Assembly: GCF_030272615.1 (NCBI RefSeq)
Contig: NC_081405.1
Span: forward strand, 159,608,317 to 159,672,316
Length of the DNA: 64,000 nucleotides
From: Cryptomeria japonica
Taxonomy: Eukaryota; Streptophyta; Pinopsida; Cupressales; Cupressaceae
Direction: 5' to 3'
Shown piece after piece: positions 1-11,511 of this stretch; positions within the stretch are counted from its first letter, which is position 1; every line of letters begins with the position of its first letter. The notes under the pieces were generated by a model. It was not told where the DNA came from. It searched no databases and saw only the letters and a list, made by a program, of their open reading frames with translations. The position numbers and the translations under genes are program-made.

Positions 1-480
1 AGATATCGTCATCTTGTTCACTGGTAGAGCACGTTTCTGCGTTGACTGAACATAGATACTGGACAATGGATTCATCATTTGGGAAAATTGGTATATTATG
101 GTGTTCAGGTTCTTCCCAATCTATGAGATCAGGATATATGAGTGGTAAGGAGTCATTTGGTGGGTTGAGATCAGTCGTGTTAAGTGTCATGATAGAGTCA
201 TCATTATAGTTGTTTGGGATACTGGTTAGGTCTATGATATTGTAAAGGTCTTCGATGGTATTATCTTTGATGTAGCCTTGTTTGTATTGTCGCTGCTCGT
301 TCTCACTAGCCTCGTAGATATGTCGTGGTCCAAATTCAAGTGGTCGAGATTTTGAGTGTCTTTAGTAACATCTGAATAGCTACCCCACTCATATTCATTA
401 GAATTGGTTTCAGAATTACTATATCTCACTGCTTCTAATAGGTATGTTGTATGGTGAGAAAAGATCTCTGACAATTGATA
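1..480 (-). other. left-edge gypsy interior, no clear domain
   Basis: Continues the minus-strand gypsy polyprotein past the G-patch segment. An 80-codon frame (232-474) has an acidic, Ser/Asn-rich composition with no motif I recognise. Probably the spacer before reverse transcriptase. Confidence 0.4.
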
Positions 481-589
481 CCAGTTTTGTAGCTTTTTTC
501 TTATTCAGAATCGGAGCCTGCTTGTACTCTTTGCATTTGTTCATACATTGTTTCTCTTCAGCGAGTAGTGATTTCTTCGGGTGATGGTT

Positions 590-990
590 CTACCTCGGTT
601 TGATCAGGTTCTTGCACATGATGCACTTTCTTATAAGAGGCTTCCTCCCTTTGAATGGCCAATTCTTCTTGTTGTTTCTCATTTTCTTGATGTTCTTGCC
701 CTTTCCTTGTTGTTTCTGTTGCTTGGTGTAGTGCTTCTTGCCACGAGTTTTCATCATTTTTTTTCTTCGCTCTCCACTGAGGTTTTTGCTGGTGGTTTTG
801 CTTTTGCCTAGGTGGAACATGTTGTTCATACCCCAGTCATGTTTTGTCTCTTGTAAATTGTGAAGGAGGTTGTAAGGGTTTGATTATGCCTTCTTGGCTC
901 TTGCCAATAGGTCCTTTGTCGTTGTATCCCATATGTTGCATGATCCAGAACCCTTTTCCATATTGTTGTTTTGGTATTGCTAATTATATG
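590..990 (-). pseudogene. G-patch-like segment of the gypsy polyprotein
   Basis: The minus strand at about 840-990 reads KGFWIMQHMGYNDKGPIGKS followed by QEGIIKPLQPPSQ and, after a stop, LGY. This is the G-patch pattern (G-x-G...M..MGY.G.GPLGK...GI..P), an RNA-binding module that some plant gypsy elements carry between protease and reverse transcriptase. It is followed by a Gln/Lys-rich stretch down to about 480. Homology is by pattern only; the frame is interrupted. Confidence 0.55.
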
Positions 991-1389
991 GCAGTTGCTC
1001 TGACTTCTTCTTCATCCTTATATAGCCAACTAAGGATGTCTTTCTCTTTTGATTCATTGTCTAGTGTGCCCAGTTGGATGGCATGGTGATCAGTTGTGTT
1101 TCTTGATGTGCCCACGCAGAAGGTTGTCCATAATATTTTGATGACAATGGTAATCTTGATAGACACAGGGGTTCAAAAGAGTATTCCCCCATGCCCTGGT
1201 CCTTGATTTTCATCTTTTGCTTGAAGTCTATGGATAGAGACTTGAGTTCTTCTTGATGATGATTGGATATTGAAGAAGCTTGGGACTCCCTGTTGTGTGG
1301 AACCGGGCTATCTTGAGTTGCCCCCATAGCATTGCAATGTTGAAAAGGGTTATTGTCTGCAGATATGGAAATTTCCTATCCATTGTATG

Positions 1390-2041
1390 GGAACTTGATA
1401 CATTGATGGTATGTGAAAGGCACTGCTTGCATTTCATGGATCCATGGACAACCCAATAGTATATTGTATGTCAAGTCTATGTCCAATACTTGGCACATGG
1501 TGTTCTTTTATATCGGACCTACCTGAATAGGCAGTATTACCATTCCTTTGGATGACCTTTCTTCATCATCATAGGCTTTGATGGTGATCTTCTTGTTTGG
1601 ATCAATAGACTGCTCAGAGAAGCCCAATGCATGGATAAGCTTTAAAGTATAGATATTGAGACCAACTCCTCCATCTATTAACACTCCTTTTACTCAATGT
1701 TTATAGACTAAGACTTTGATATGGAGCGAGGTGTTATGTGGATGATTCAAGGAGACATCATCATGATTGGAAAAGGATATGTTATGCGGTCATGTCATAT
1801 GAGCCACCATGGCATGGAATCGATCAATGTCCAGATCATTTGGAATGTTTGTTTCGATAAGTGCTTGTTCCAAGATATCTTTGTGTTTTGGTGATAGTTT
1901 GAGCAACTCAAGTATGGATATCTGAGCGGGAGTTCTCCGTAGTTGATCAACTAAATTATATTGAGTCTTGGGGAGGGTTGTGGATGTTGATGTGTTCCCT
2001 CTCAAGACATATTTTTGTGCTCGGGTTGTCACATTTATCAA
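1390..2041 (-). pseudogene. gypsy linker and aspartic-protease remnant
   Basis: The segment 1790-2041 encodes NVTTRAQKYV, then YNLVDQLRRTPAQISILELL and SPKHKDILEQALIETNIPND, the conserved linker found just ahead of the protease in plant gypsy polyproteins. Downstream (about 1390-1750) the frame reads KGVLIDGGVGLNIYTLKL, LIHALGFSEQSI and NILLGCPWIHEMQAVPF, matching a retropepsin-like domain. The active-site D-S/T-G appears as D-G-G, and one in-frame stop precedes it, so the enzyme would be inactive. Confidence 0.72.
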
Positions 2042-2180
2042 TGCATGTTCTTGTTTGTCCTTGATTTTATGAAATTTACTTGATTGTCATATGTCGATAT
2101 GTGACTTATGGTGTTCTCGTATATGTGATTTATACAAGCTCCTCTGGTATTGTTTCATGTTGAAGCTCCTCCCTTGTAAT

Positions 2181-4470
2181 TTATAAGAGGATTTTAAAGG
2201 CTTCATGGTCACCATTCGTTTTGTGACCATCAACTGTTAAATCGCCTCTATCGATCATGTCTTGAACAATGCTCTTTAGCCTCATGCAATCATTGGTGTT
2301 ATGTCCTTTGTTTTGATGAAAATAACAGAAGTGTGAATCATTCCACCAAGGTGGTTTGACCTGGGGTTCAAAGTTGTTCATGGCTGGCAATGTGATGATC
2401 TTATTCACCAAGAGTTCTCGAAACACTGATTCTAAGGTTTGGCCTAATGGTGTGTAGATGCATTGATATGGGAAAGTATTGGTGTTGCCTCTCTAGTTTG
2501 TGTTATTCCCTTGGTTAATGTTGTTACCTTGGTTGGTGTTGTGGCCTTGGTTAGTGTTGTGACCTTGGTTAGAGGTGTTGTCTTGATTATTTTTGTTGGT
2601 GTTCGATGTTGAAGTTCCTTGGTTGGCATTTTGCGGATAAGTGTTAGTGTCTTGATTAACACTTTTTTGATCTTTTTTGGATGGTGGGTTACTTGATAAA
2701 GCCAATACTAGTTGTTTATACTTTACATTGTTGGCATCAACTACCCCATCATTAACAATGTTTTTGTTCCTTGTCTAAAATTTGGATTTGTCTAAAGTGT
2801 TGTTATTGTTTTGATTGTTAAAGGGGTTAGTGCTTAACGAAATAACACCTTCTTTAGACAACTTCAACGTTCCTTTCTTGATGCAAGCTTCCTCCACTTG
2901 GATTTAATTTTCTATCAATTTGGCAAAAGATGGTATGCATTGGAGTTTGAGTTGATAACTCATCTCACTATTTATATTATCGATGAAGATTTCTGTCTTT
3001 TCCTTCTCAGGCACGTCTTGAGGATATCTTGAAACCATGCATCTCCACCATTGAAGAAATACCATGAAGGTTTCATTTCTCTTTTGTTTTGTGTTACACA
3101 CATCCAGCATGGTGATTGCGTGTTGAGTGTTAAAGGAGTATTGTGTTATGAATTTGTTTACCAACTCATCAAATGATCTGATGGGAGGTGTGAGTTTAGA
3201 CAACCACTCCAGTGTTTGTCCTCCCAAACTTCTTAGGAATAATCTCATTAAGTAAGTGTTATCATGAGAAAACTATAGGCTCATGGTACAAAATTCCCGA
3301 ACTTGATCGTGGGGATCGCTTTTACCATCGTATTTGTCATACTTTGGTATATCTGAATTTGGGGGAAAAGGTACCATGTTCAATCTCCTATCAAAAGGAT
3401 AAGGACAGATTTTGTCCAAGGAGTATCGTACTGTTACATGTGCTGCATTTGTTTTTGCAACATTTGGAGTTGTTGTGCAAGAGCAACCATGGGTGAATGT
3501 GTCCTCCAAGGGAGAGTTCCCCCCCATTCATTAAGATTGTCCAAATTGTAGGTATGGTCTTTCTCATGGGTGTTGTCTTGTTCGTGAGTGCGATGTATGT
3601 TTTCTGGATCATGTGTCTCTTCTTCTCTTCATTGTTATTGATAGGCATAATTTCTTGATTTTGTTCTTGAAAGTCTCTCATTTATATTCCTTAAGTTTTA
3701 TGTATCAAAATCTTCAGGTTTATTGACACCTTTGCTAGTTAGCATGAGTAGATATTTTTCTTTGTCTATTTTGATAAGTCTTTCCATGAGTTTTTGGAAT
3801 GCTACGTTTTCTTGACATTCTTAGAGAAGTTCTTCGATGATCTTTGTTTCTCCCATGTTTTCATACTCATCAAAAATATTGGACAATCTAAAATCCATAC
3901 TCGATTCTAGTTGTGATTCCTATTGTTTGTTTCTCTGAGATCGAGTGACAAAGGGCATTAATATATTTCTACTGTGACAAATTCTTCTTCTTCTATGTGA
4001 GTTCTTGGCGGAGTTGGTGGCTCAGGTCGAGCTTTGTTATAAGTGATAGCGAACTTTGGGAACAAAGTGGGGTTAATCCTTCCTCCATGATTTAGGCATT
4101 GGTTGAATGTTTCTTTTTGAATGTAAGACCTACTTCTCAAAGGCTCTTTGTCAAACTCGTTTGTTTTTCCTTCAATATACAATCGCATGTGATGCAAGAA
4201 TGTGCGGTGTCATGCAAAGAGTTGATGATTGATATAGAGAAATTTATTCCTTTTACAAAGTGCCTTAGAACTAGGTTGTCTCTTCTTCAACTTAGTTTTG
4301 TGATAAAGACTTGTTCTTCTCAAAATATGAGGAGTGGTCATACACGAATGATCAAAGGTTGATGTTGATGTTGATGTTGATGCTAATGTTTGATACTTCG
4401 TTTGAAAACTCAAGTTTACTTTATCAAGTAGAGGTTTAGTTCGATTTGCCTCCATGACAAAGTGTGTCAA
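2181..4470 (-). pseudogene. gypsy gag polyprotein remnant
   Basis: Pieces of a gag protein are seen in several frames. The segment at 2904-3248 has the retrotransposon gag core: a Trp-bearing stretch (GGQTLEWLSKL), then FDELVNKFITQYSFN and KQKRNETFMVFLQWWRC, as in capsid domains of plant gypsy elements. The segment at 2181-2426 has CYFHQNKGHNTNDC, a zinc-knuckle-like C-x2-H-x4-H-x4-C variant typical of some plant gypsy gags. Between them (about 2490-2700) lies an Asn/Thr/Gln-rich low-complexity linker encoded by a GGTTGGTGTTG-like repeat. The N-terminal part (about 3960-4470) is poorly conserved. Stops and frameshifts exclude function. Confidence 0.78.
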
Positions 4471-4804
4471 ATGATATGGATAAAATCTCCCGATATGGAA
4501 ACTTGATTTGACAACTTAAGGATTAAACTAGGTATTTGTTTTGATAGAATCCACTGGATGGTGAAACTGTGATCATTGTTTCTGATACTCCCTAATTTTG
4601 TTGGATAAAGTCTGATCTCAAACTAGTTTAAAGATTTGAAAACTCGTTCTAAGAGTGCCTTGTTGATTTCAGAAATTTTCTCACTGATGATCGGATTTGA
4701 AGTTTTTCTGCTAAGTTTGCTAAAGGACTTGAAAGGGTATTTGAAGTTGTTGATTAAATTTTCTCAAAGTGATGGATTTGCTCTCTGTTTTTCCCTAATA
4801 TTGA

Positions 4805-5180
4805 TCATGCACTAAGACAGAGACCAGATGCGCTAAAGGTAGTTCCCGAAGCGCTACAAAATGTTCGCAATGCGCTATGCTTCCTTTCCTATGCATTATT
4901 TCAAACTATTTGAAAATGACTGTGCTGGATGGATTATGTGTTATTATGTCCTGAGTACGCGCTAATGTTTGATATGAAAGTGCTATAATATGTCTCGAAT
5001 GCACTAGGCTGATGCTTGAATGCGCTATAATGATGCTAATAAGCGCTACCAAAAATTTCACCAATATGATTCTGATTGTGCGCTAAGTTTAGTGATGAAA
5101 GTGATATGTTTTAGTGCAAATGCATTATTGAATGTTTGCTACACGCTAGGATGTTGCTCCTATGCACTAACTATTCTGAT
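4805..5180. repeat. GCGCTA degenerate array 1 in gypsy LTR
   Basis: The hexamer GCGCTA, or close variants (TGCACTA, TGCGCTAT, ACGCTA), recurs every 20-40 bases, separated by unrelated AT-rich sequence. Only the short core is kept. A second array of the same core is at 6700-6960. Confidence 0.6.
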
Positions 5181-6084
5181 TTCTTTGTTTCTGTTGTGTT
5201 GAAAAATAACACTTGTGATTTTGATGGATGATTTTCTGAAAAATAATGACTTGAAGATACAACACATAGAAGAAATAACAATTTTGTCTATGCTAAACAA
5301 GTAGTGTATGTTCTTTTGAGGATGTGTTCAAATCCCTGATGTTTTGACTGGTTTGGATAACAATAAGAGAGATCAAACATACTCTTTATTCAAGGGTCAT
5401 CGACAATATCATAGCCCACTAGTCTCGATACTCCATCAGCTCAAACAACATTGTCACCCCCTAGGGGGTGCCCGATGTTTTGTCTTTTGCCAGAAATTAA
5501 CTCAAAGTGAATTGCTTCACAATTGAGTAGTTATCTTGGGAGATATATGGTGAGTGATCTTGGGGGGGGATTCTTCCCCACCCTTGCACTATGATATTGC
5601 CAATATTTGGCGACTGACTCTGTTCAAAGTTTCTAATGCTAAGGTTTTTAATCAGGCTTCCGTTCGGTCTTCAGTGTTAAACTCTCTCGGGAGGCTTCCC
5701 AACCTTTAGAACAAAGGCTTTACGTATCTTAAAGATACTAGGGGAAGGCTAATCGCTGAGCAAAACCGTTGAAGGGGACTTTCGTCAACCTCCACTTTTG
5801 ATTATAGTGGGTTGCAACACTTGGCGATAAAGTCATTTCCCACTTAGGTCGTTCCCCTCTCATCGACCATTAATGGCGCCCTAAGGGCAACTCAGGAGGG
5901 TAGGCCTTCTAAAGGATTTAAGTGCTTGAAGTAAAAGAAATCATAAGAGTGGTTTGGATTTTTGGTCACCCAATTAAGGGGAGAGCATATACCTTCCACT
6001 TTTGAGACAAGGCAAATGATATTATTTTTAGCCTTCAAGACAATGATTTGCTAAAATCTATTTGGAGATGTTGCTCCAACAAGC

Positions 6085-6530
6085 ATGGTGTTCTTTTTAA
6101 CTTTTTATAGCAAAATGTGTGTTTCAAAACCTTGAAAAATAAACCTGGTCAACAAAGTAAATCGTGAATTTGGTCAACAAAATGAAAATCGTGCAATCAA
6201 TCCTCAATGAAGCTCTTTTTGCCTTGTACAAAAAACAATGAAAGTGAGATTCTTTTTAACCTTGTCAAATGAATGTTTTTTGTGGTTCCTTTTAACCCTT
6301 TTTTGCAAAAATGAAAGAGGTTTTGTTTTAAGCACCAAAGGAGTAATGAAGTTCTTTTTAACCAACACCAAAAGAAAATGGGATCCTTTTTAACTTTGCA
6401 AAAAAAAGTTTGTTTGTAGTTCTTTTTAACCCTTTTTTTGCAAAATGAAAGTGAGGTTTTGTTTTAAGCACCAAAGGAGTAATGAAGTTATTTTTAACCA
6501 ACAGGAAATGAACTCTTTTTAAACTAACTT
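6085..6530. repeat. GTTCTTTTTAAC tandem array with 95-120 bp sub-repeats
   Basis: GTTCTTTTTAAC(C) recurs at least six times. Two neighbouring blocks share the longer context GTTTTAAGCACCAAAGGAG, showing tandem duplication. It lies between the two GCGCTA arrays of the gypsy LTR. Confidence 0.6.
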
Positions 6531-6699
6531 GGAAAAGCTAGAAATAAAAAATAATCAAATTGCTAAATATAACTCCTCCCATCTGCAAACAATGATTAGT
6601 AACCTGCAGCAAATAAAAGTTAGTGAAAAATTTAAGGCCCTAGGTGAGCTTATACAAGCCTAACTTTCACTTATGTTACAAATTATTCCTTCTTTCTAT

Positions 6700-6965
6700 C
6701 AGAGTCATGCGCTGGACTTCTGCACATATGTGCTACAAAAAGGTACAAATGTGCTAAAGAAAGACTCCTACGTGGTACATCGATTACTGAATGTGCTACA
6801 CTGATATCCCAGTGCGCAAGAAAGAAACTGAAAGTGTTATTTGCCGACAATAAGCTCTAAAGCGCTACAAAAAGGTTCCTATGCGCTAAACAATGCGATG
6901 AATGCGCTACTGTTTGCCATGGATGTGCTAAACAAAGTTCCTGACGCGCTAAAACAGTATTCTAG
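6700..6965. repeat. GCGCTA degenerate array 2 in gypsy LTR
   Basis: At least eight copies of GCGCTA or TGTGCTA occur here, as in the array at 4805-5180, again with non-conserved spacers. The two arrays flank the GTTCTTTTTAAC array. Confidence 0.6.
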
Positions 6966-7561
6966 CGTGCTTGTAATCTTTGTCCTGCACCAAAAACAAT
7001 GTGATTTATGGGGATGAGCCCCACGGTGGGTGCTAGAAATGTATGTGGGTAAATTGGGCGACAAAAATGAAAAAGGTTAGATTCAAAAGACCCACACACC
7101 AATGAGACTCTTGGTGAAAGTATAAGAACTATTTGAAATAGTTCAACTTGCCAAGGGGTGTCCCATTGTTCTCTATCTCACAGGATCCCTAAAGTCAATG
7201 TTTTTGCTCTTAGATCATTGAGCAAAGTGACTTAGGAATGACAACTCCAAGAACGAGTGATGTTTGATTTATATGCATGAATGCATTCTAAGATGTATGA
7301 TATTAAATCTATGATGATTAAGCTAGCATAAAGATGATGATAAGATTAGCAAATTATCCTAGCAATGATATACTAGTCTAACATGAATATTCTATGATAT
7401 ATTAAAATGCTTCTAAATGCTATTATGATGATTTAACAAAGAGAGGCTAAATACTTAGTAATTAGACTATGATGTGGATGCATGAAAGATTATTGATTGA
7501 GCAAAAATGACTATAAGTTTGATGCACAAAGACTTGATTGTGAAAATGAAGAATGAGAGCT

Positions 7562-7571
7562 CTATTTATAG
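7562..7571 (-). promoter_or_regulatory. TATA box of gypsy LTR
   Basis: Minus-strand CTATAAATAG is the best TATA match in this LTR and points toward gag. It divides the LTR into a U3 of about 960 bp and a long R-U5 part of about 3 kb. Confidence 0.5.
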
Positions 7572-10500
7572 GGAAAATAGGGCAATGGATGGTCAAGATT
7601 GAATAATCTTAACAAGGGCCGGATTGAAAGTTAATCAATCCATGTTCAGAGTTATCACCAATGAAATGGTGGCAATTGTCAACAAGAGGTTGTTTGAGAG
7701 GAGATGAAAGAGGAATTAAATGCTTGAGAAGACATGAAGGTTGCCTTAGGAGGTAAGGGTTAAGGTTAGATTAGGGTTATCCATTAGATAAAGCTTTTAC
7801 CCAAGGGGTAAACTCTTGTGCAAGGGTTAGAGGGATAACCAAGGTTAAAGTTATGAATGCTTGATGAGACTCTTGGGTTAGATGAGGCTTGAGTTAGAGA
7901 GAAAGTCTCTAATCATGCACAAAGGTTGAGTTAACCATTAATGGTTATGTAAAAGCCTTAAATGGTTTGGAAGAGTTTGAGGGTTAACTTGTTGAGGACA
8001 TAAAGCCTTTAATGGTTATTGAAGACTTTGGAGGCTTTGAGAAGTGACTTCTCTTTGCTTAGGAATGTGACAATAATTAGGAGATTAATTAGGCTAAATT
8101 GGAAGTGATTAGAAGAATCTAGAAGGGGATTAGGAGGCAAGTGGGAGATGTCGGAGAATGCAAGTGGATGGAGGAGGATTTTAATTAAAATAAAATTGCT
8201 TTATTTCAACAAAATAGATGCAACTTGCATAAATACAAGTGGGAGATTTAAATAAATAAATTAGATTTATTTAAATGCAAAGGAGATTTTAATTAAACGT
8301 AGATTTAATTAAAAAGGGAGAAAGGGGAATTAATTAAATAGAGTGATTTATTTAATTAAAGGCTAGAAAAGGTTTAGGTGTACTTAATTAAATAAATTGA
8401 GTAATTCATTTAATCAAATAGATGAATATGAAGAAATTAATTAAATAGAATTTAATTAAGAGGAGGAATAGAGTTAAAATAAATATTAAATATTCATTTT
8501 AAGAAAGTGGTCAGATTTATACATCTACAACAACCAATACCAATAATCTGGTGCCTAAACATCCAACCAATATCCAAACTAGTTAGTCAAACATTTATCC
8601 TTTCTATATAAAGCTCGAAATTAACCCTGACAATGAGCCAGTTGGACTAAAGTTGCTCAAATCTATAGCTAACTAAATATGATTTTTCAATATACAACAC
8701 GTGCAAGGAAAAACAATCACTGCAATACTGAAAAATCCTTGGCCAAAATTAATTTTTTGCTCATTCCTGTGGCCAGAAGTGTCTTCCCCATTATGTCCAA
8801 CTTAGTTGAATACCAAGTTTTACTCAAAATGTCTCTCCAGTGCATTTGCAAGAACTCAAATGATAACTAGAATAAGAGGTAACAACAACATTAATATCAC
8901 CTTTTAGGTTCACAACACTCCATAATATGCTTCTTTCATCATCATTAGTCACCAACAATTCTTGGAAATGATTTGGTGCATACAACCTAACCCAAAGCGT
9001 GACTCCACTATATTTTTGTTGTGCTACTTTGACTCCCATGTGGCCTACATAAAAAATGGATATGATGATGCTTGTAGATCCAACATCAATGGAATCCTCC
9101 TCATCAAACTATAGACTACCAAATTACTCTTTGTCTTGTGGTAAACTCTTAAGGTGAACCATTAAACCATGGAAATCCACACTATCACAGTCCTTTATAG
9201 AATGTAAATCGTCAACGATCCTAGGTGGCCCAATAGAAAACTCAACCTATTTTACTTTATAATGACATACCACACTTGGATCACTCATCTCATTCATGTC
9301 ATTAGGAACAAGGGATACCTCATTATTGAACTCAAAGATTGGATTATCTAAAGTCAAGTTAGTACTCAACACACAAAGAGGGTTATCAATAATCTGGAAA
9401 GTATTACTTCTTTCCAACTTTGTCTGACTCTGAAAATGCCAATTTAGGACATTTCCCTAAGCCAAAAGTCTTCTTTGATTTGGTAAAGTTCATAAATCGC
9501 CTGCTTGACTTCTTTTACCCTTTCTTTGGTTTCTTGCTCTTTAAATTGTTTAATGGCAAAAGTTGATTTTTTACTTCTTGAAGAGCCATTTGTGTATCCT
9601 CTAGTGTCTCCTTAGTATCCTTAACTCCATGATGAGCTTATTGATCTTCATCCTCCTTCCTTTTCAATGCATTAAAATAAACTCTAGCAACCTTTAAGAT
9701 ATGACCTCTATTTGAAGGTAAATGAAAATAATCAGATTTCATTAATCCCAGGGCATCTTTGACCACTTGCAAATCTACCTCTGGACTAAATACACTTTCA
9801 ATTCCCTGCTATATTCTCTCAATTTGGATATTCCTATAGAGGTCCTCAATGATCTTGTGAGGGTCATCAATATGTCTAAGGCTACAACAATCATATCATC
9901 AAAGATCTTTAATTGATTTTTTAAACTACGTGTCTCAAATCCATCATCTCAAAATGCATTTTCTAGTTTCTCCTCTAAATACACCTCATTAGTGTCATCT
10001 TCTTTGCATATTCTAAACTCACAAGTTGGGCCAACCCGATGGTCAATGAGAATTTCATCATTTTATACAATAAATTATCAGATTCGTATTATAAATCTCC
10101 ATCCAATTGCTGATTTTTTCTACTTCAAAATTCACCAAATAGGCATCCTCAAATGCATCCACTTCCTTATCAATTTTGGGACCTCCCAATTCACTATTTT
10201 AACCTCTAAAACACAATCATACATAAGTGAGCCACTGTTAAAAATCATAGATTATCCTTCATACCTTCCAAGGGTGTTGTCAATTTCATCACAAGCCTCA
10301 CAATCCTTAATAGATTGATATGAATGCAAAGTCAAGGTTGTTGCTATGTCATCATTTTAAAGTAATTCCTCATCATATGAAGATTTGTGCACTTAATTGG
10401 AGACATCCTGGGGATCTAACATACTCCCTTCTTGAGTTAGGGAATCTTCTTCAAATTTTGTAGCTTCATTTGTTTCTTTGTCCTTGTCACCAGTTGGTTG

Positions 10501-10679
10501 CAATAAATCCCTTTTCTTACTAACTCAACAAATGTAATCGGGTGTCCAAGTCTCTTGACATATGAAACAAATATAGTCTCTTCTCATTCGGTTCTTGTTC
10601 TTATTAAGAGATCCTATAACTTGTAAACCTAATGAAGTTAGCTCCTCTTTTGTCAATTGTTTCTTGAAATTCTCAATTT

Positions 10680-11310
10680 AATGCTCAACCAATATTTTTG
10701 AGAACTCATAAGAAATAGGTGAGACATCTTTCTCCTTCCTGCAAATGGCCAACAATTTTGATTTAACCCCTTGAAGATATCATCATCCTCATCTAAGATT
10801 AAGGGAAAAATAGTTTGCATGCTTGTTTTAACATTTTCTTAATGATGTCTTCTAATTTTGCTTAGGAATCATTGGAACATTTGAAGAATCAAATCATCAC
10901 ACTTGAGATCAATCAAAATGCCACATGACTTGAATCTTCTCATAATTTCTAAAATCTTAGTCTTTTTACCAAAGGTAAGGTCTTTGACACCATTTAACCC
11001 ATGAAAGCTCTTCATAATAAGTTGTAGAACCTTCCTCAATACATCATCATTATAGGGTGCTACATGAGTTGTTATTCTTGTGATCTCACTGAGACAAGAG
11101 GCAACTACAAATCTTACATCTTCATGAAGATGTTCTAAAAATTTGTGTTGAACCAAAGCAAATATTGATGGCTTCAAAGCTCATTTCAAAAGCCTCCAAT
11201 TTGTTTGGTCTACCTTAGACAAATATGAGTATAATTCCTCCAACATAAAGACAACATCATTTGGAAATTCTATGGACTCTAATTTTGATCCAGTTATAAG
11301 GAGCCAATTT
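10680..11310 (-). pseudogene. PDS5-like (cohesin cofactor) gene fragment inside a retroelement
   Basis: The 102-codon frame at 10869-11177 includes VASCLSEITRITTHVAPYND, then VLQLIMKSFHGLNG, KKTKILEIMRRFKSCGILID and LKCDDLILQMFQ, which follows the N-terminal HEAT-repeat part of plant PDS5 proteins. Upstream on the same strand, about 11200-11300, LEELYSYLSKVDQ fits the preceding PDS5 segment after one stop; downstream, frames with LILDEDDDIFKGL and KSKLLAICRKEKDVSPISYE continue the similarity. PDS5 acts in the nucleus on sister-chromatid cohesion. Here the copy is intron-free, stop-ridden and adjacent to a retroelement primer-binding site, so it is most simply a captured, decayed fragment. The PDS5 match is from memory of the family, not a search. 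Confidence 0.65.
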
Positions 11311-11498
11311 TTGAGTTCCTTTTATCTCTATAAGTCCCTCTACTAAACATAATTAAATGTATCATCAAATTCTTTTAAGAAAGGACCAATGTTTTTATTT
11401 GCTCTAGGTATTATAATTTTTTTGAGTTAAACTTTGTGAAATTCACCAAATCTAATGCACATTTCAACTCAACTCCATAGGTTGGTAAGATGATCTAT

Positions 11499-11510
11499 GC
11501 TCTAATACCA
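11499..11510 (-). promoter_or_regulatory. primer-binding site (initiator Met tRNA type)
   Basis: Minus-strand TGGTATTAGAGC differs at one base from the common plant TGGTATCAGAGC. It lies one base from the LTR end (...GGACATTACA), fixing element orientation. Confidence 0.75.
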
Positions 11511-11511
11511 C

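Larger units (their letters stand above)
1..4598 (-). mobile_element. Ty3/gypsy retrotransposon, internal region (decayed, runs off left edge)
   Basis: Read on the minus strand this stretch gives, in order, a gag-like region, a protease-like region and a G-patch-like segment, so it is the 5' half of a gypsy internal domain; reverse transcriptase would lie left of the window. Frames are broken by many stops and shifts, so the copy is dead. A weak primer-binding-like string (GGAGTATCAGAAAC on the minus strand, about 4578-4591) sits next to the inferred LTR edge at 4599. The order gag, protease, G-patch is known from some plant gypsy lineages; lineage assignment is inference. Confidence 0.8.
4599..8532 (-). 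mobile_element. 5' LTR of the gypsy element (about 3.9 kb)
   Basis: On the minus strand the interval starts TGTTGTAGATGTATAAATC (ending at 8532) and ends TTATCCAACA (at 4599), giving TG...CA ends directly beside gag. A TATA box lies at 7562-7571. U3 is rich in TTAATTAAA-type strings (about 8160-8510). The left part carries degenerate arrays described separately. The partner LTR is outside the window, so a target duplication could not be checked, and the right edge is inferred from the TG...CA rule. Confidence 0.6.
8533..11511 (-). mobile_element. internal region of a second minus-strand LTR element with captured sequence
   Basis: The interval is bounded on the right by a primer-binding site (11499-11510) and a 2.2-kb LTR, and on the left by the gypsy LTR, which probably interrupted it. 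The 5' part carries a PDS5-like segment (separate entry). About 10525-10580 encodes CFICQETWTPDYIC, resembling the C-x2-C...C knuckle seen in some plant retroelement gags. The remainder (8533-10500) gives acidic, Asp/Glu/Ser-rich frames with many stops, including a 71-codon frame at 8824-9039 without a recognised domain. No reverse transcriptase was found. Confidence 0.55.
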
